64,000 nt of DNA from Mya arenaria (taxonomy: Eukaryota > Mollusca > Bivalvia > Myida > Myidae). The notes beneath the pieces are model-generated. The model was not told the DNA's origin. It saw only the letters and a list, made by a program, of their open reading frames with translations, and did no database searches. The stretch covers positions 14,478,906-14,542,905 of the forward strand of contig NC_069135.1 of the NCBI RefSeq assembly GCF_026914265.1, given 5' to 3'. Below, piece after piece: positions 37,902 to 51,263 of the stretch. Position 1 is the first letter of the stretch; each line of letters starts with the position of its first letter. Made by a program: the position numbers and the translations under genes.

Positions 37902-38489
37902 TAGTTCAATTTAATATCTCAGATGTATGGAGTTATGCGCTGAAATATTTATATACATAGAGAATGAAACTATGTGCAACAACTTTGTGAATAAGAGATG
38001 GTCGACTATTGATTATTGCATTAGGCACTTCTCTTCTTTACCAGCTACTAATCACCCAAGATTCCTGTCAACATATTGAAAGGTGATGGAGAAATGCTAC
38101 CCCAAAACTTGTGTGACGGACATAAACACACATGCCTTTATTCTCAATAAATTCGTACTAATACAGCCTTTGGCAGGGGATAATTATATCAGCAAACAAC
38201 CATCACTCATGTTTCGTATTTTTATTTTATAATATAACGTTTCACCATTACAAGGTTATGATATATAAAACGTTCACATGTCATCAAAGACGAACAATAA
38301 AATTCACTCTTCATAAAGTCTTTCAAAAATAAATTACAGCAAATTCATACTTAAAAAGTGTAATTAGCACAAAGCAATGCTGCCTCTTTCTGAGATCAGA
38401 ATACAGACTTAATAAAGACTCAACAAAATATCCTTGTTATATTCCAACAAATACAATCAGTTGCAGATGATATGCTAAGTACTTGTATG

Positions 38490-38743
38490 TTGCTCCTTTG
38501 TTATGATAAGCTTGTCAAGGGCAATAACTCTACAATTGCTCCTTTGTTATGATAAGCTGATCAAGAGCAATAACTCTACAATTGCTCATATGTTATGATA
38601 AGCTGATCAAGGGTCATAACTCTACAATCGCTCATATGTTATGATCAGCTGATCAAGGGTCATAACTCTACAATTGATCATATGTTATGATAAGCTGATC
38701 AAGGGCCACAACTCTACAATTGCTCATATGTTATGATAAGCTA
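38490..38743. repeat. 46-bp minisatellite block at the end of unit 1
   Basis: About five and a half copies of the unit 'gataagctgatcaagggcaa' plus 'taactctacaattgctcctttgttat'. Truncated blocks of the same repeat (47090-47146 and 54604-54675) end units 2 and 3 at the fusion points. Confidence 0.85.
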
Positions 38744-39273
38744 ATACAACAAACTCAATCATTACAACTTTTAAAAAAGACATTCTTTAAAGTGATCAAT
38801 ATATTATGAAAAAGAATACCAGCTGTAATTTTTAAATTTGATGATGATGAAGCCAGTTTATTCCCTATTTTATGAGATCATTTGGAATGTGCTGCCGTAA
38901 GATGACTACCAAAATTGCTGCCTTTGGTTCTGGATGTAGTTTACTAACAAAAAGTCAAATACTACTTAATACACAAACGGTCTAAAAATAAGGCCATGGA
39001 TGTATGTAACAATATTGAAAACATTTATCGGTACTATTTAAAGAAAAACTATAATAACTTGCTTCTTACTGGTGGTGATGGTGATGCTGAAAATAACACA
39101 AGAGCAGTATGCAAATGTGACAAATATTTCTTTGATTGTCACTTATTTTAAAAAACCTTGGTTAATCTTATACATCAAAGTTTGAAAATAAACATATTTT
39201 CAACTCCATCCACAGTTAATAAACAGTTTGTTTGGCCATACCCACAACCAAATCTTTTTAAACATTTCAAAAC
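38744..39273. other. Non-duplicated spacer between units 1 and 2
   Basis: AT-rich sequence found once in the window. It ends where homology to the start of unit 1 begins. No gene recognised. Confidence 0.5.
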
Positions 39274-39483
39274 ATGTTTTTTCCATCATTAGCAGGTGTA
39301 CATACATTATACATATGGTAGTTTACTCAGGGAAGGAGCTTAATGCATTCTTAGTGAAGTATAATATTCCAGAGAACCACTAACCAGTGTTTATGTCATG
39401 ATTGTCGGAACCTTCATTTACAGTGCAAATGTGTAACAGGTGACAAGTGGTTGGGTGTTTCATTATGGAATGTGTTATAATGT

Positions 39484-39659
39484 CTGAGGGTGAGAGTGGT
39501 CTAGTGGTACAGGGATCAGCCTAAAGGTTATAGGTTCGATCCCCACCAGTGGTACCTTCTCATGGCCTGTCAAAATGGACACCAGTACGGGCTACAGTGT
39601 GAGCCTATTAGCAGGCAGCTTTCGTCACTATTCAGCTAAAACAAATTAGTTTAAATTAA
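39484..39659 (+). mobile_element. tRNA-derived SINE, duplicate of the copy in unit 1
   Basis: Near-identical to the 30571 copy, in the same place within unit 2, with the same B box and tail. Inherited by the segmental duplication, not a second insertion. Confidence 0.72.
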
Positions 39660-40678
39660 CTTATATGACGGTGATAAAACTGATAATCATTTTAATGTTA
39701 TAAAATATTGAAATGGTGTGATATTGTTCTGATATATGCGCCCTTTCCCTGTGCTATTCCATGACTACCAAGCTTGCTCACTGTTATTTATGTAGATTAG
39801 AGAAACATTGTTGCTTTTGTGTAATGGATAATACTTCTTGTTGTAGTTTTCATTTCAAACAATGCTTAAACCTAAGTGTAGAATGGGACTTCTGACATAT
39901 CTCACACAAGAGTGCCGTCTGTGTATTATACTTATAAGTGCCTGTAATTGTACACTGTATGTGTGAAGAATTTACGTATACAGGGTTATCATTGAAAAAT
40001 GAATACAAGTGTACTTTGGTGAGTGATTGCATAATTTTCGAACTGAAAATTCAAGCAATATCATCCATGTAGCTTAAAAGCTGTTGGTCGATCTATCACA
40101 TCCTTTGATGAGACATTTTATTCTTTATGTTATTCATTGCATGATGCTGCAAGTTATGATAAGTTTGTCAATAAATTGCCACCCGTGCAAAGACCATGGT
40201 TTACAAGTCTTTTTTCAAATATAAATCTTTAACCTTGTAGGATTTTTCCTGATGTGTTGTTGCAGTTTGCCTAGCTTCATCTATTTTAACATGGTTTTAT
40301 AATGTTTCCATGTGCAATAAGTGTTTTATGATAACTATGAAAAAATAAAGGATTATCCAGAATAGTTTGCTCTTTGTATTTCTTTTCCATCTTGTTTACT
40401 ACAGTATAACTTGCAGGTAGTTTGCATTAAAATGACTTCCTAGAAATAAATATGGTATAAGTGTTTATATATGGTATGGTACAAGAATTCATACCATTGT
40501 TATTGGAGGAATTGAATGGTTTTGATGACTGAGTGGCTATAAATACATAACAAAGGGAAGCTTATTGTTTTTCATACCATCCTTTTATGGACCTACTGGT
40601 TGCTTAAGCTGTCAATACTTGTATCAAATGCTATTATTTGAATACTTAGTTAGATGTACTAAATACACCTGCAGACTA

Positions 40679-40753
40679 ATGGTGGGGGAAGGAGTGAAAG
40701 TTCTGCACTTCACACTGGTGCTGTGGTTAGTTTGTGTACAAGCAGTGTTCAAG
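40679..40753 (+). other. Candidate signal-peptide first exon, unit 2
   Basis: Equivalent of 32021-32096 with one T missing, which changes the end to ..LWLVCVQAVFK and the donor phase from 1 to 0. Still hydrophobic. If the phase-1 donor is the functional one, this copy is out of frame. Confidence 0.28.
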
Positions 40754-43001
40754 GTAATAATGGTGCTTCCAGCTACAGAGGATTCAGATCAGTAAGATAT
40801 TGTAGAAACTACTTGCACCTAGGTTGATTTGACCTTGTTTTCAGGTCTTGACCACCTGTGTCAGATCTTTGATATACCAAATTCAGTCGTCAACATATTA
40901 ATTTGTCCAGTTAGAAGGCAACTTTTCTCAAGCTTTTCAATACACCTATTTCAGTTATGCAGCAGTCAGCCATTATTGATTTCAGTCAGGTGAAGCGATA
41001 GATATATACTGTGGCTGACTTAGTTAGAAAGTTGTTCACATATTATTATGTAGACCACTCAAGAGGTTGAAGATTGTTGGTATGTACTTCTACGAAATAG
41101 ATGGTTATGTGACACAGTGGCATACAAACCATTTGTTTTTTGTAAGTATGTACTAACAATATGTAACTTATACTTAATATACCATTGAAATGCTTTAGAA
41201 ATGTCTTCATTCATCACTTATAATGTGTATTTCTGTGCTCTTCTTATAGAAAAAAGTAAGTGACCTCTGAGATAGATTTATTGATAAAAATAAACTTCCA
41301 TTAAAAGTACAAAACAACTTGCCAATAATATACTAGTATGTATTGTTGGACTATAGAACTTAACAAAATAGTGATATTTGTAAACATTTGCCATGACTCA
41401 GCTGGTATTAAATAGTTTGAATCAAAGATAGAAGCACTAACAAGATAAGTAGCCTTGTTTGTACTGATGCTATCGATATATTTATTTGACAATGACCCAA
41501 ATTTTGAAATATGAACCACACAGAATAATATAACAAACAATGGACTTGAAATTTAAAGCAGTACTTACAATAACCCGATACCCTAGCACACAGTCAGGTC
41601 ATGATTGAGCTGTATAATAAGTATGTATAATAATAAATATGACATGCATTTTGTGTACTAAATAATAATGATAAATAGCTTAAACACATCTGTATAGTTT
41701 TCATGGATATAACAAATACAACAATATTATGCCTAGAAAGTGCATTGTAAAGCCCTCTCAATATTTCTTGCTGTATAGTATGTACATTTGTCCAGCTTTA
41801 ACTTACTAACAAAGCAAGCAGGTACACCTAGAACATAGTTAAACAACACCCTTATTGATTAAAATTAGTGTTAGTTGAGCAAAATCTTATTCTTTGACAT
41901 AAAAATAAACTTTGAGTACATTATTACCCCCCCCACCCCTACACCTTACAGTTGAAAGCAATAAAAAAGTATAAAAATCAAATAATGAAATACAATCTTA
42001 ATATCAATAAAGGTGAATTTGATCACAATTCATATGTATAACATAATATTGTATCTGGAAACTGAAAACTAGATATATAAATACAATACAAATAAAATGA
42101 ACATGCTTTTTTATAAGTTAGGAAAGTATTTTGGGCTTGATACACTTAATATACAGTGTTTGCATTACATTAAAATTGTAAGGCACTTCATTCACATTCA
42201 AAACAAGAACAATCCCTGATGTCATGAAATCAAAGCACCTTTCCTAGTTGTGTAGGACTGTTTAAATTTTTTGATATGGACAGCCTAACAAGGGTTGAGG
42301 GTAAAAAGGTTCTAACTGACATTAAATATAGAAGCAGTTAGAACCTTTTCGCTCTCACACCTTAGATTTGACTATCTAATAAGATCATACATACTAAATC
42401 TTAAACGCAAAACCTGACTTATTTCATGCACACATATTCAGAAAAGCTCAATTATCATGGCTATATGCAAACATACCATGAATGCATTTGATCATATTGT
42501 TTAGTAAAACTTTCAAACAAAGTATTTGAGAACAAAGGTAAGAATAGCATACATTGTAGATCAAAGGATGACCAGACAGCTTATAAGTTGACATAATTGT
42601 TACTGTACATGTATACCTAATAGGCGACATAAGCAGACACCCTACATATAAACCAGTAATTAATTTCCTCAAACTAAAATGTATAGTATCATTTGTCATC
42701 AGACAAATGTCTAATGTCCAGAAGAGAATTGTATGTCTTCACGTTAATTCGATTAAGCAGATAAAAGGCCCATCATAACATCCCGATGGGTTGCCGACAG
42801 CCCCTGGATAACCGGACGCTCTATTAATTTAACATTTGTTTCACCATTCCCAAAACATATCAACTCACACACTATACACATACACATGTACGCCACAGTT
42901 TAGCTGCTCCTAGGTTTTGAATTTTAATTCTGAAAATACGTGTAGCAAAAACTCGCACCTTGTTTTGTCAATTACAAGCAATCTTTGCCATGTGTTAGGG
43001 G

Positions 43002-43744
43002 CTACGCCCCTGGACGTAGCGGTGATAACGTGTAGAGGAGCGTCAACACCAGGACGTATGTAATTATTCCCGTGATGACGCCAAGTATAACAAATATCTT
43101 GGCCTTCTTCGCGTGACGTCGACACTCGACCTCGTCTCCCAATTGCCATGCGTTGTTGGCTTTCACTAGAAATACACAATATGGGGTTGAACCGATATGA
43201 AGATAAGATAAAAACAACATATAATTAGGCATTTGAATGAACGGATAATGACATGGTTATTAGAAATATGCTATCAGTTATCGGTGTTCTCTATAATACA
43301 CGAGTCAACACACCACTATTTCTTATGTTGCAACGACATTGTGTTGACTTTAATCATGTAGTCCGGAGTAGTTTCGATATTTGAACTAATGGTGTACTCA
43401 CATCCGAAGTGCCATCCCGCGAGACCCCATAGAAAGTTGCAGAAGAGTATCACAAAACACGAGGTGACCACAAAGTCTTTGGGCTTGTCCTCTGGGTTTG
43501 GCTTCTGCACGATAACCTGGGTGAGCCCGCTCTCCGTGGTCGAGTAACGCACACCGGGCTCCCCCGCGTTACCCGTGCTGATAACGGTGGACTGAGAGCC
43601 CTGGGCGCCCGATGAGACGCCAGGCGCGTGCTTCTTGGTGATGCCCACATGCACCTCGGTGTGGTCGATGGTGGCGGCGCTGTTTCGCTTCTCCCCCCCG
43701 CCGTTGTCCAGCGCATCAGCCACTTCAGGCGTGTCATCCATCAT
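43002..43744 (-). CDS. Dispanin/IFITM-like (CD225) membrane protein, unit 2
   Basis: Two coding exons, 43402-43744 and 43002-43165, joined in phase 1 (donor GTGAGT, acceptor TTTCTAG), giving 168 residues. Residues 1-87 are polar and probably cytosolic. The CD225 region is about 88-150: KPKDFVVTSCFVILFCNFLW, GLAGWHFG, then LKANNAWQLGDEVECRRHAK, KAKIF and a second membrane span about 138-160. Cys96, Cys102 and Cys129 are candidate palmitoylation sites. The pattern 'GD....R..AK.AK' in the loop is the family hallmark. Vertebrate members (IFITMs) restrict virus entry; others (SynDIG, PRRT) act at synapses; the role here is unknown. Differs from the other copies at Asp13, Gly17, His39, Leu158 and Tyr159. 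The start follows an acceptor directly (TTCAG/ATGATGG), so a noncoding exon lies upstream (near 45300). Confidence 0.83.
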
Positions 43745-45299
43745 CTGAATATATTTTAATCAAAGTGTGTAATTGTGTGTATATCTATTTATAAACATTT
43801 AGATAATACACTAAACAAGAATGGAGTGTTCGTTACAGTATATTGATCATCCAGCATTATTCGATTAAATTCAACAATAATTTCTTTAACAAAAAAGGGA
43901 CGTGCATAGATCTCTATCAGAATATACGACCTCGTGGCCAAAAAGACATCTTACTATAGCATTGAACATAACATACATGATCATATAAAACAACTAGGGG
44001 AGCCTTGGTGTCTATAATAAAGCATATTTCTAAGAAATAAATAGAACAATTCCATGGAAGTCTTTTAGAACATATATGCGTTATTATGAATACTGTGGAT
44101 CATTCGTGGTGTGGGGAATTTTGGGCTCCTCCCCCATTTTGTATTCTATTATCATTATTATCACGTCCGTCCGTGCGTGTGTGTGAGGGGTATCATTTTA
44201 GTATAACATAGTGCTTCCTGCATGGTGTATGCTCTTGTTTTGTTTTCTACCATATTGACTTGAACAGTTTACTTAGACACTTAATTTTATGAGACAGTTA
44301 ATAGCGACCCAGTTTATAGTGTTTAGTATATTTGAGAGTCTGAGTGCCTAAAATGTCATTCAAGTCTAAGGACTTTATTTAGGTTTCGGTTGACGGTAGT
44401 TGAACAACCAAAATGGTCCGATTTTTTCGTTGTAATTCTTTAAATACTTATCCCACTTGGTAAAAATGAGATTGACGCCTTCTTGAATACATTCCTTTCA
44501 AACTGTGATAGAGAAATGCGTGCATAACCTTACATGTTTACGCTAGATCGTTCTTTATAAAGGATGGGCCATACACTGATCAAACCTTTACAAAACAGTG
44601 AATATCCTCTACCAAAAAGAATCTGCCTTTATATTTTGAGGCGCTAAAAGTTGGGTGGCACTCACGCATACATTATTCTGTTAGTATAAGCTATATGTGT
44701 TACTTTATCTATAGAAGTCATTGCATATATCAGTAATGGTACATTCTTTACGGTGTCGTGAACATTGTCATGTATACTTTTCAATTGTTTAATACAGATA
44801 TGTCAACCCTAAATAAACCCATCGATTGGGTTTAATTAAAGTTTGTAAATTTCAAACTGCTTCAAACTAGTTCCTTTCAAGTGAGATGAGGACGACACGT
44901 TTCATACGAAGTAAGGAATAATTAATTATTTCACGAATGTTACCTTTTATATTTACAACTAATACAAGTATTTAAATACACACTAACAAATAAAACGTGT
45001 CAAAACTAGTGAGTTATACCTTACAACATATATACGCCTCAATAATTTACCTTATTATCTCTTTAAGTATGTCTCCCAATTAAAGCTTAATTCCTTATAT
45101 TTTGTCTTAATCATATTTAACCCTATGTTTACATCTTTAACAGTCAGTCCTTCACATTGAATCAATCGGTAATTTGTCACACCTGTGGTATACGTCATAT
45201 ATTGGTTACCTGTGAAATGACAAAGGGGAATAACCAGGCATAATAGATCACTGCACACCCTGGAAAGTATTATTAGCATCACACGAGTTACGAACTTAC

Positions 45300-45385
45300 G
45301 TAGTTTCAGGAACTCGTCGAATGCATAGCAGAAATACTATTTGTGTTGACTTGACTGTTTTCACTTCCGAAAAAGTCAATGTTAT
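45300..45385 (-). promoter_or_regulatory. Candidate 5' exon and promoter of the unit 2 dispanin gene
   Basis: Same GTAAGT donor (45298-45299) and ETS-IRF-like GGAAGTGAAA (45359-45368 reversed) as in unit 1; a 1.55-kb intron would join it to 43744. Confidence 0.4.
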
Positions 45386-45793
45386 GATAAAACAATTAAC
45401 CGAAACTGGGACCTCACCCAACACCCGATAACAAGGAAGCATTGTTGAAACTTGTATTAATCTGTCCATATGTTTGATATGATATTATAATACTATAATA
45501 ATCTGTAATTTACACTCCCTAATTGGACGTTTTTCTTCGGGTTTTTTTTCTCATGTCGTATTAATCAAAGTTAAACTGTGGTTAAGTGATCAACGTGAAC
45601 ACCCTCTAAAACTCATCTAAAAACAGTTTCGATGTCAGAAGTATTTCGTTTAAAGCCAGAATTGTGCGAAATTTATACCAAATTTGGAGTACACATCATG
45701 TACATGTCAAAAATCAACCGCAACAAATCCTTGAATAATTATATTATTCATCTCAATTGCAAATATATAAAATTATATATATATACATTTCAT

Positions 45794-45902
45794 ATGCATT
45801 TTATTTCATATTTGTTCATGTACGTTAGTGTCTTAGCCATATCGATATTTATGCAATGTGTAAATGGCCAAAGGCAAGATGCCGATTTGCCAACAAAAAC
45901 TT
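45794..45902 (+). other. Second candidate signal-peptide exon, unit 2
   Basis: MHFISYLFMYVSVLAISIFM followed by QCVNGQRQDADLPTKT and donor CTT/GTAAGA in phase 1. If unspliced, the frame ends shortly after, at a TAA near 45956. Strong hydrophobic core with a plausible cleavage after VNG. Confidence 0.32.
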
Positions 45903-48072
45903 GTAAGAATTTTTATGTGTTTAATGTCAATTTCAAGATTTTTGCCGTTGCTATTTAAGTCAACGAATTTCTCAATCCCATAAAATTCTTATTAATCACT
46001 ATATTCAAGTTTTGTTCAATGTTTCAAGAGAAGTCCACGTTATTAAATAACAATTTAATGTGAAGTGATGTTTGATAGTATGAGTTAAAGTATTTTATAA
46101 CCCAAAACCTTTTCAAAGTGCCCCGCACCCTTAGTTTCCATAGCATCGTTTACTAGAATACAATATGGTCGTATATTCACAATCTGTATCTTAAATGATC
46201 GACATAGATGACTTTTTATCAACAACTCTATTGGTATTTAAAAATACAAACCCTGTTCATGAAGAACCACCCTTGCATATACCTCAAATACTTTTGTATA
46301 AAAATGAACCAAGAATCAAGGGTAAAAGGTCAAAGAAGAAAGGTCAATAACTTCAAAATACCTAAGACAGAGTTATGGTTCCTGTGCACTGTACTACTCC
46401 TCCATAATATATATGTATATATGTGTGTGTTGAACTGTGCACTGTACTATTCCTCCATAATATATTTGTATATATGTGTGTTTAGTTCAATTTAATATCT
46501 CAGATGTATGGAGTTATGCGCTGAAAAATTTATATACATAGAGAATGAAACTATGTGCAACAACTTTGTGAATAAGAGATGGTCGACTATTGATTATTGC
46601 ATTAGGCACTTCTCTTCTTTACCAGCTACTAATCACCCAAGATTCCTGTCAACATATTGAAAGGTGATGGAGAAATGCTACCCCAAAACTTGTGTGACGG
46701 ACATAAACACACATGCCTTTATTCTCAATAAATTCGTACTAATACAGCCTTTGGCAGGGGATAATTATATCAGCAAACAACCATCACTCATGTTTCGTAT
46801 TTTTATTTTATAATATAACGTTTCACCATTACAAGGTTATGATATATAAAACGTTCACATGTCATCAAAGACGAACAATAAAATTCACTCTTCATAAAGT
46901 CTTTCAAAAATAAATTACAACAAATTCATACTTAAAAAGTGTAATTAGCACAAAGCAATGCTGCCTCTTTCTGAGATCAGAATACAGACTTAATAAAGAC
47001 TCAACAAAATATCCTTGTTATATTCCAACAAATACAATCAGTTGCAGATGATATGCTAAGTACTTGTATGTTGCTCCTTTGTTATGATAAGCTTGTCAAG
47101 GGCAATAACTCTACAATTGCTCCTTTGTTATGATAAGCTGATCAAGCTATTCCATGACTACCAAGCTTGCTCACTATTATTTATGTAGATTAGAGAAACA
47201 TTGTTGCTTTTGTGTAATGGATAATACTTCTTGTTGTAGTTTTCATTTCAAACAATGCTTAAACCTAAGTGTAGAATGGGACTTCTGACATATCTCACAC
47301 AAGAGTGCCGTCTGTGTATTATACTTATAAGTGCCTGTAATTGTACACTGTATGTGTGAAGAATTTACGTATACAGGGTTATCATGGAAAAATGAATACA
47401 AGTGTACTTTGGTGAGTGATTGCATAATTTTCGAACTGAAAATTCAAGCAATATCATCCATGTAGCTTAAAAGCTGTTGGTCGATCTATCACATCCTTTG
47501 ATGAGACATTTTATTCTTTATGTTATTCATTGCATGATGCTGCAAGTTATGGTAAGTTTGTCAATAAATTGCCACCCGTGCAAAGACCATGGTTTACAAG
47601 TCTTTTTCAAATATAAATCTTTAACCTTTTTAGGATTTTTCCTCATGTGTTGTTGCAGTTTGCCTAGCTTCATCTATTTTAACATGGTTTTATAATGTTT
47701 CCATGTGCAATAAGTGTTTTATGATAACTATGAAAAAAATAAAGGATTATCCAGAATAGTTTGCTCTTTGTATTTCTTTTCCATCTTGTTTACTACAGTA
47801 TAACTTGCAGGTAGTTTGCATTGAAATGACTTCCTAGAAATAAATATAGTATAAGTGTTTATATATGGTATGGTACAAGAATTCATACCATTGTTATTGG
47901 AGGAATTGAATGGTTTTGATGACTGAGTGGCTATAAATACATAACAAAGGGAAGCTTATTGTTTTTCATACCATCCTTTTATGGACCTACTGGTTGCTTA
48001 AGCTGACAGTACTTGTATCAAATGCTATTACTTGAATACTTAGCTAGATGTACTAAATACACCTGCAGACTA

Positions 48073-48148
48073 ATGGTGGGGGAAGGAGTGAAAGTTCTGC
48101 ACTTCACACTGGTGCTGGGGTTAGTTTTGTGTACAAGCAGTGTTCAAG
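48073..48148 (+). other. Candidate signal-peptide first exon, unit 3
   Basis: Same length, phase and encoded peptide as the unit 1 copy (..HFTLVLGLVLCTSSVQ), with TATAAATA upstream near 47933. Confidence 0.33.
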
Positions 48149-50425
48149 GTAATAGTGGTGCTTCCAGCTACAGAGGATTCAGATCAGTAAGATATTGTAG
48201 AAACTACTTGCACCTAGGTTGATTTGACCTTGTTTTCAGGTCTTGACCACCTGTGTCAGATCTTTGATATACCAAATTCAGTGGTCAACATATTAATTTG
48301 TCCAGTTAGAAGGCAACTTCTCTCAAGCTTTTCAATACACCTATTTCAGTTATGCAGCAGTCGGCCATTATTGATTTCAATCAGGTGAAGCGGTAGATAT
48401 ATACTGTGGCTGACTTAGTTAGAAAGTTGTTCACATATTATTATGTAGACCACTCAAGAGGTTGAAGATTGTTGGCATGTACTTCTACGAAATAGATGGT
48501 TATGTGACACAGTGGCATACAAACCATTTGTTTTTTGTAAGTATGTACTAACAATATGTAACTTATACTTAATATACCATTGAAATGCTTTAGAAATGTC
48601 TTCATTCATCACTTATAATGTGTATTTCTGTGCTCTTCTTATAGAAAAAAGTAAGTGACCTCTGAGATAGATTTATTGATAAAAATAAACTTTCATTAAA
48701 AGTACAAAACAACTCGCCTATAATATACTAGTATGTATTGTTGGACTATAGAACTTAACAAAATAGTGATATTTGTAAACATTTGCCATGACTCAGCTGG
48801 TATTAAATAGTTTGAATCAAAGATAGAAGCACTAACAAGATAAGTAGCCTTGTTTGTACTGATGCTATCGATATATTTATTTGAAAATGACCCAAATTTT
48901 GAAATATGAACCACACAGAATTATATAACAAACAATGGACTTGAAATTTAAAGCACTACTTACAATAACCCGATACCCTAGCACACAGTCAGGTCATGAT
49001 TGAGCTGTATAATAAGTATGTATAATAATAAATAAGACATGCATTTTGTGTACTAAATAATAGATAAATAGCTTAAACACATCAGTATAGTTTCCATGGT
49101 TATAACAAATACAACAATATTATGCCTAGAAATTGCATTGTACAGCCCTCTCAATATTTCTTGCTGTATAGTATGTACATTTGTCCAGCTTTAACTTACT
49201 AACAAATCAAGCAGGTACACCTAGAACATAGTTAAACAACACCCTTATTGATTAAAATTAGTGTTAGTTGAGCAAAATCTTATTCTTTGACATTAAAATA
49301 AATTTTGAGTACATTATTACCCCCCCCCCCCTCCCCCCACCCCCTACACCTTACAGTTGAAAGCAATAAAAAAGTATAAAAATCAAATAATGAAATACAA
49401 TCTTAATATCAATAAAAGTGAATTTGATCACAATTCATATGTTTAACATAATATTGTATCTGGAAACTGAAAACTAGTTATATAAATACAATACAAATAA
49501 AATGAACATGCTTTTTTATAAGTTAGGAAAGTATTTTGGGCTTCAGATACAATTAATATACAGTGTTTGCATTACATTAAAATTGTAAGGCACTTCATTC
49601 ACATTCAAAACAAGAACAATCCCTGATGTCATGAAATCAAAGCACCTTTCCTAGTTGTGTAGGACTATTTAAAATTACTGATATGGACAGCCTAACAAGG
49701 GTTGAGGGTAAAAAAGGTTCTAACTGACATTAAATATAGAAGCAGTTAGAACCTTTTCGCTCTCACACCTTAAATTTGACTATCTAATAAGATCATACAT
49801 ACTAAATCTTAAACACAAAACCAGACTTATTTCATGCACACATATTCAGAAAAGCTCAATTATCATGGCTATATGTAAACATACCATGAATGCATTTGAT
49901 CATATTCTTTAGTAAAACTTTCAAACAAAGTATTTGAGAACAAAGGTAAGAATAGCATACATTGTAGATCAAAGGATGACCAGACAGCTTATAAGTTGAC
50001 ATAATTGTTACTGTACATGTATACCTAACAGGCGACATAAGCAGACACCCTACATATAAACCAGTAATTAATTTCCTCAAACTAAAATGTACAATGTATA
50101 GTATCATTTGTCATCAGACAAATGTCTAAAGTCCAGAAGAGAATTGTATGTCTTCACGTTAATTCAATTAAGCAGATAAAAGGCACATCATAACATCCCG
50201 ATGGGTTGCCGACAGCCCCTGGATAACCGGACGCTCTATTAATTTAACATTTGTTTCACCATTCCCAAAACATATCAACTCACACACTAAACACATGTTC
50301 GCAACAGTTTAGCTGCTCCAAGGTTTTGAATTTTAATTCAAATTATGTGAATTCTGTGAATACGTGTAGCAAAAACTCGCACCTTGGTTTGTCAATTACA
50401 AATAATCTTTGCCATGTGTTAGGGG

Positions 50426-51263
50426 CTACGCCCCAGGACGTAGCGGTGATAACGTGAAGAAGAGCGTCAACACCAGGACGTATGTAATTATTCCCGTGAT
50501 GACGCCAAGTATAACAAATATCTTGGCCTTCTTCGCGTGACGTCGACACTCGACCTCGTCTCCCAATTGCCATGCGTTGTTGGCTTTCACTAGAAATACA
50601 CAATATGGGGTTGAACCGTCTTATCAACATACGTTTGAACGGCTAGGCGACAATAAAAGTCACCATTGAATAGGGTACAAAATATGTACACAGTAGGAGG
50701 CAAAACAAACTAGATATGAAGATAAGATAAAAACAACATATAATTAGGCATTTGAATGAACGGATAATGACATGGTTATTAGAAATATGCTATCAGTTAT
50801 CGGTGTTCTCTATAATACACGAGTCAACACACCACTATTTCTTATGTTGCAACGACATTGTGTTGACTTTAATCATGTAGTCCGGAGTAGTTTCGATATT
50901 TGAACTAATGGTGTACTCACATCCGAAGTGCCATCCCGCGAGACCCCATAGAAAGTTGCAGAAGAGTATCACAAAACACGAGGTGACCACAAAGTCTTTG
51001 GGCTTGTCCTCTGGGTTTGGCTTCTGCACGATAACCTGGGTGAGCCCGCTCTCCGTGGTCGAGTAACGCACACCGGGCTCCCCCGCGTTACCCGTGCTGA
51101 TAACGGTGGACTGAGAGCCCTGGGCACCCGATGAGACGCCAGGCGCTTGCTTCTTGGTGATGCCCACATGCACCTCGGTGTGGTCGATGGTGGCGGCGCT
51201 GTTCCGCTTCTCCTCCCCGCCGTTGGCCAGCGCATCAGCCACTTCAGGCGTGTCATCCATCAT
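50426..51263 (-). CDS. Dispanin/IFITM-like (CD225) membrane protein, unit 3
   Basis: Exons 50921-51263 and 50426-50589, same phase and length as the unit 2 gene, 168 residues, ending FFTLSPLRPGA. Protein identical to the surviving parts of unit 1. Both membrane segments, the three Cys and the GD-x4-R-x2-AK loop are intact. The intron is longer than in unit 2 by about 100 bp. The family identification is firm from motif order; which dispanin subfamily it belongs to cannot be told by eye. Confidence 0.83.

Larger units (their letters stand above)
30359..39273. repeat. Tandem unit 1 of a four-copy segmental duplication
   Basis: The longest unit (8.9 kb). It begins at the shared 'ttttttccatcattagcagg' sequence and includes a SINE, the plus-strand TATA/signal-peptide exon, the broken dispanin copy, its 5' region, the second signal-peptide exon, the 53-bp VNTR and a short block of the 46-bp minisatellite (38490-38743). 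The stretch 38744-39273 is not repeated in the later units. Confidence 0.9.
39274..47146. repeat. Tandem unit 2 of a four-copy segmental duplication
   Basis: Starts at the same point as unit 1 (homologous to 30359) and includes its own SINE copy. Against unit 1 it lacks about 260 bp (30801-31060 equivalent) and about 100 bp of the dispanin intron. It ends at the fusion 'gataagctgatcaag/ctattccatgac' at 47146/47147, where the 46-bp minisatellite meets the start of unit 3. Confidence 0.9.

Noticed and set aside
37676-37960. Plus-strand frame containing MKNHPCIYLKYF.. in all units
   Set aside because: It runs through the VNTR, differs in length between units and has no recognised domain.
43450-43737. 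95-codon basic frame (MTRLKWLMRW..) overlapping dispanin exon 1, also in units 3 and 4
   Set aside because: Shadow of the dispanin exon in another frame; the dispanin frame has the family motifs, signal-consistent splice phase and conserved residues.
45055-45282. Minus-strand frame MMLIILSRVCSDLLCLVIPL.. in the dispanin upstream intron
   Set aside because: Unit 1 has a 5-bp insertion in the frame and no splice or start support; probably intron or 5' region.
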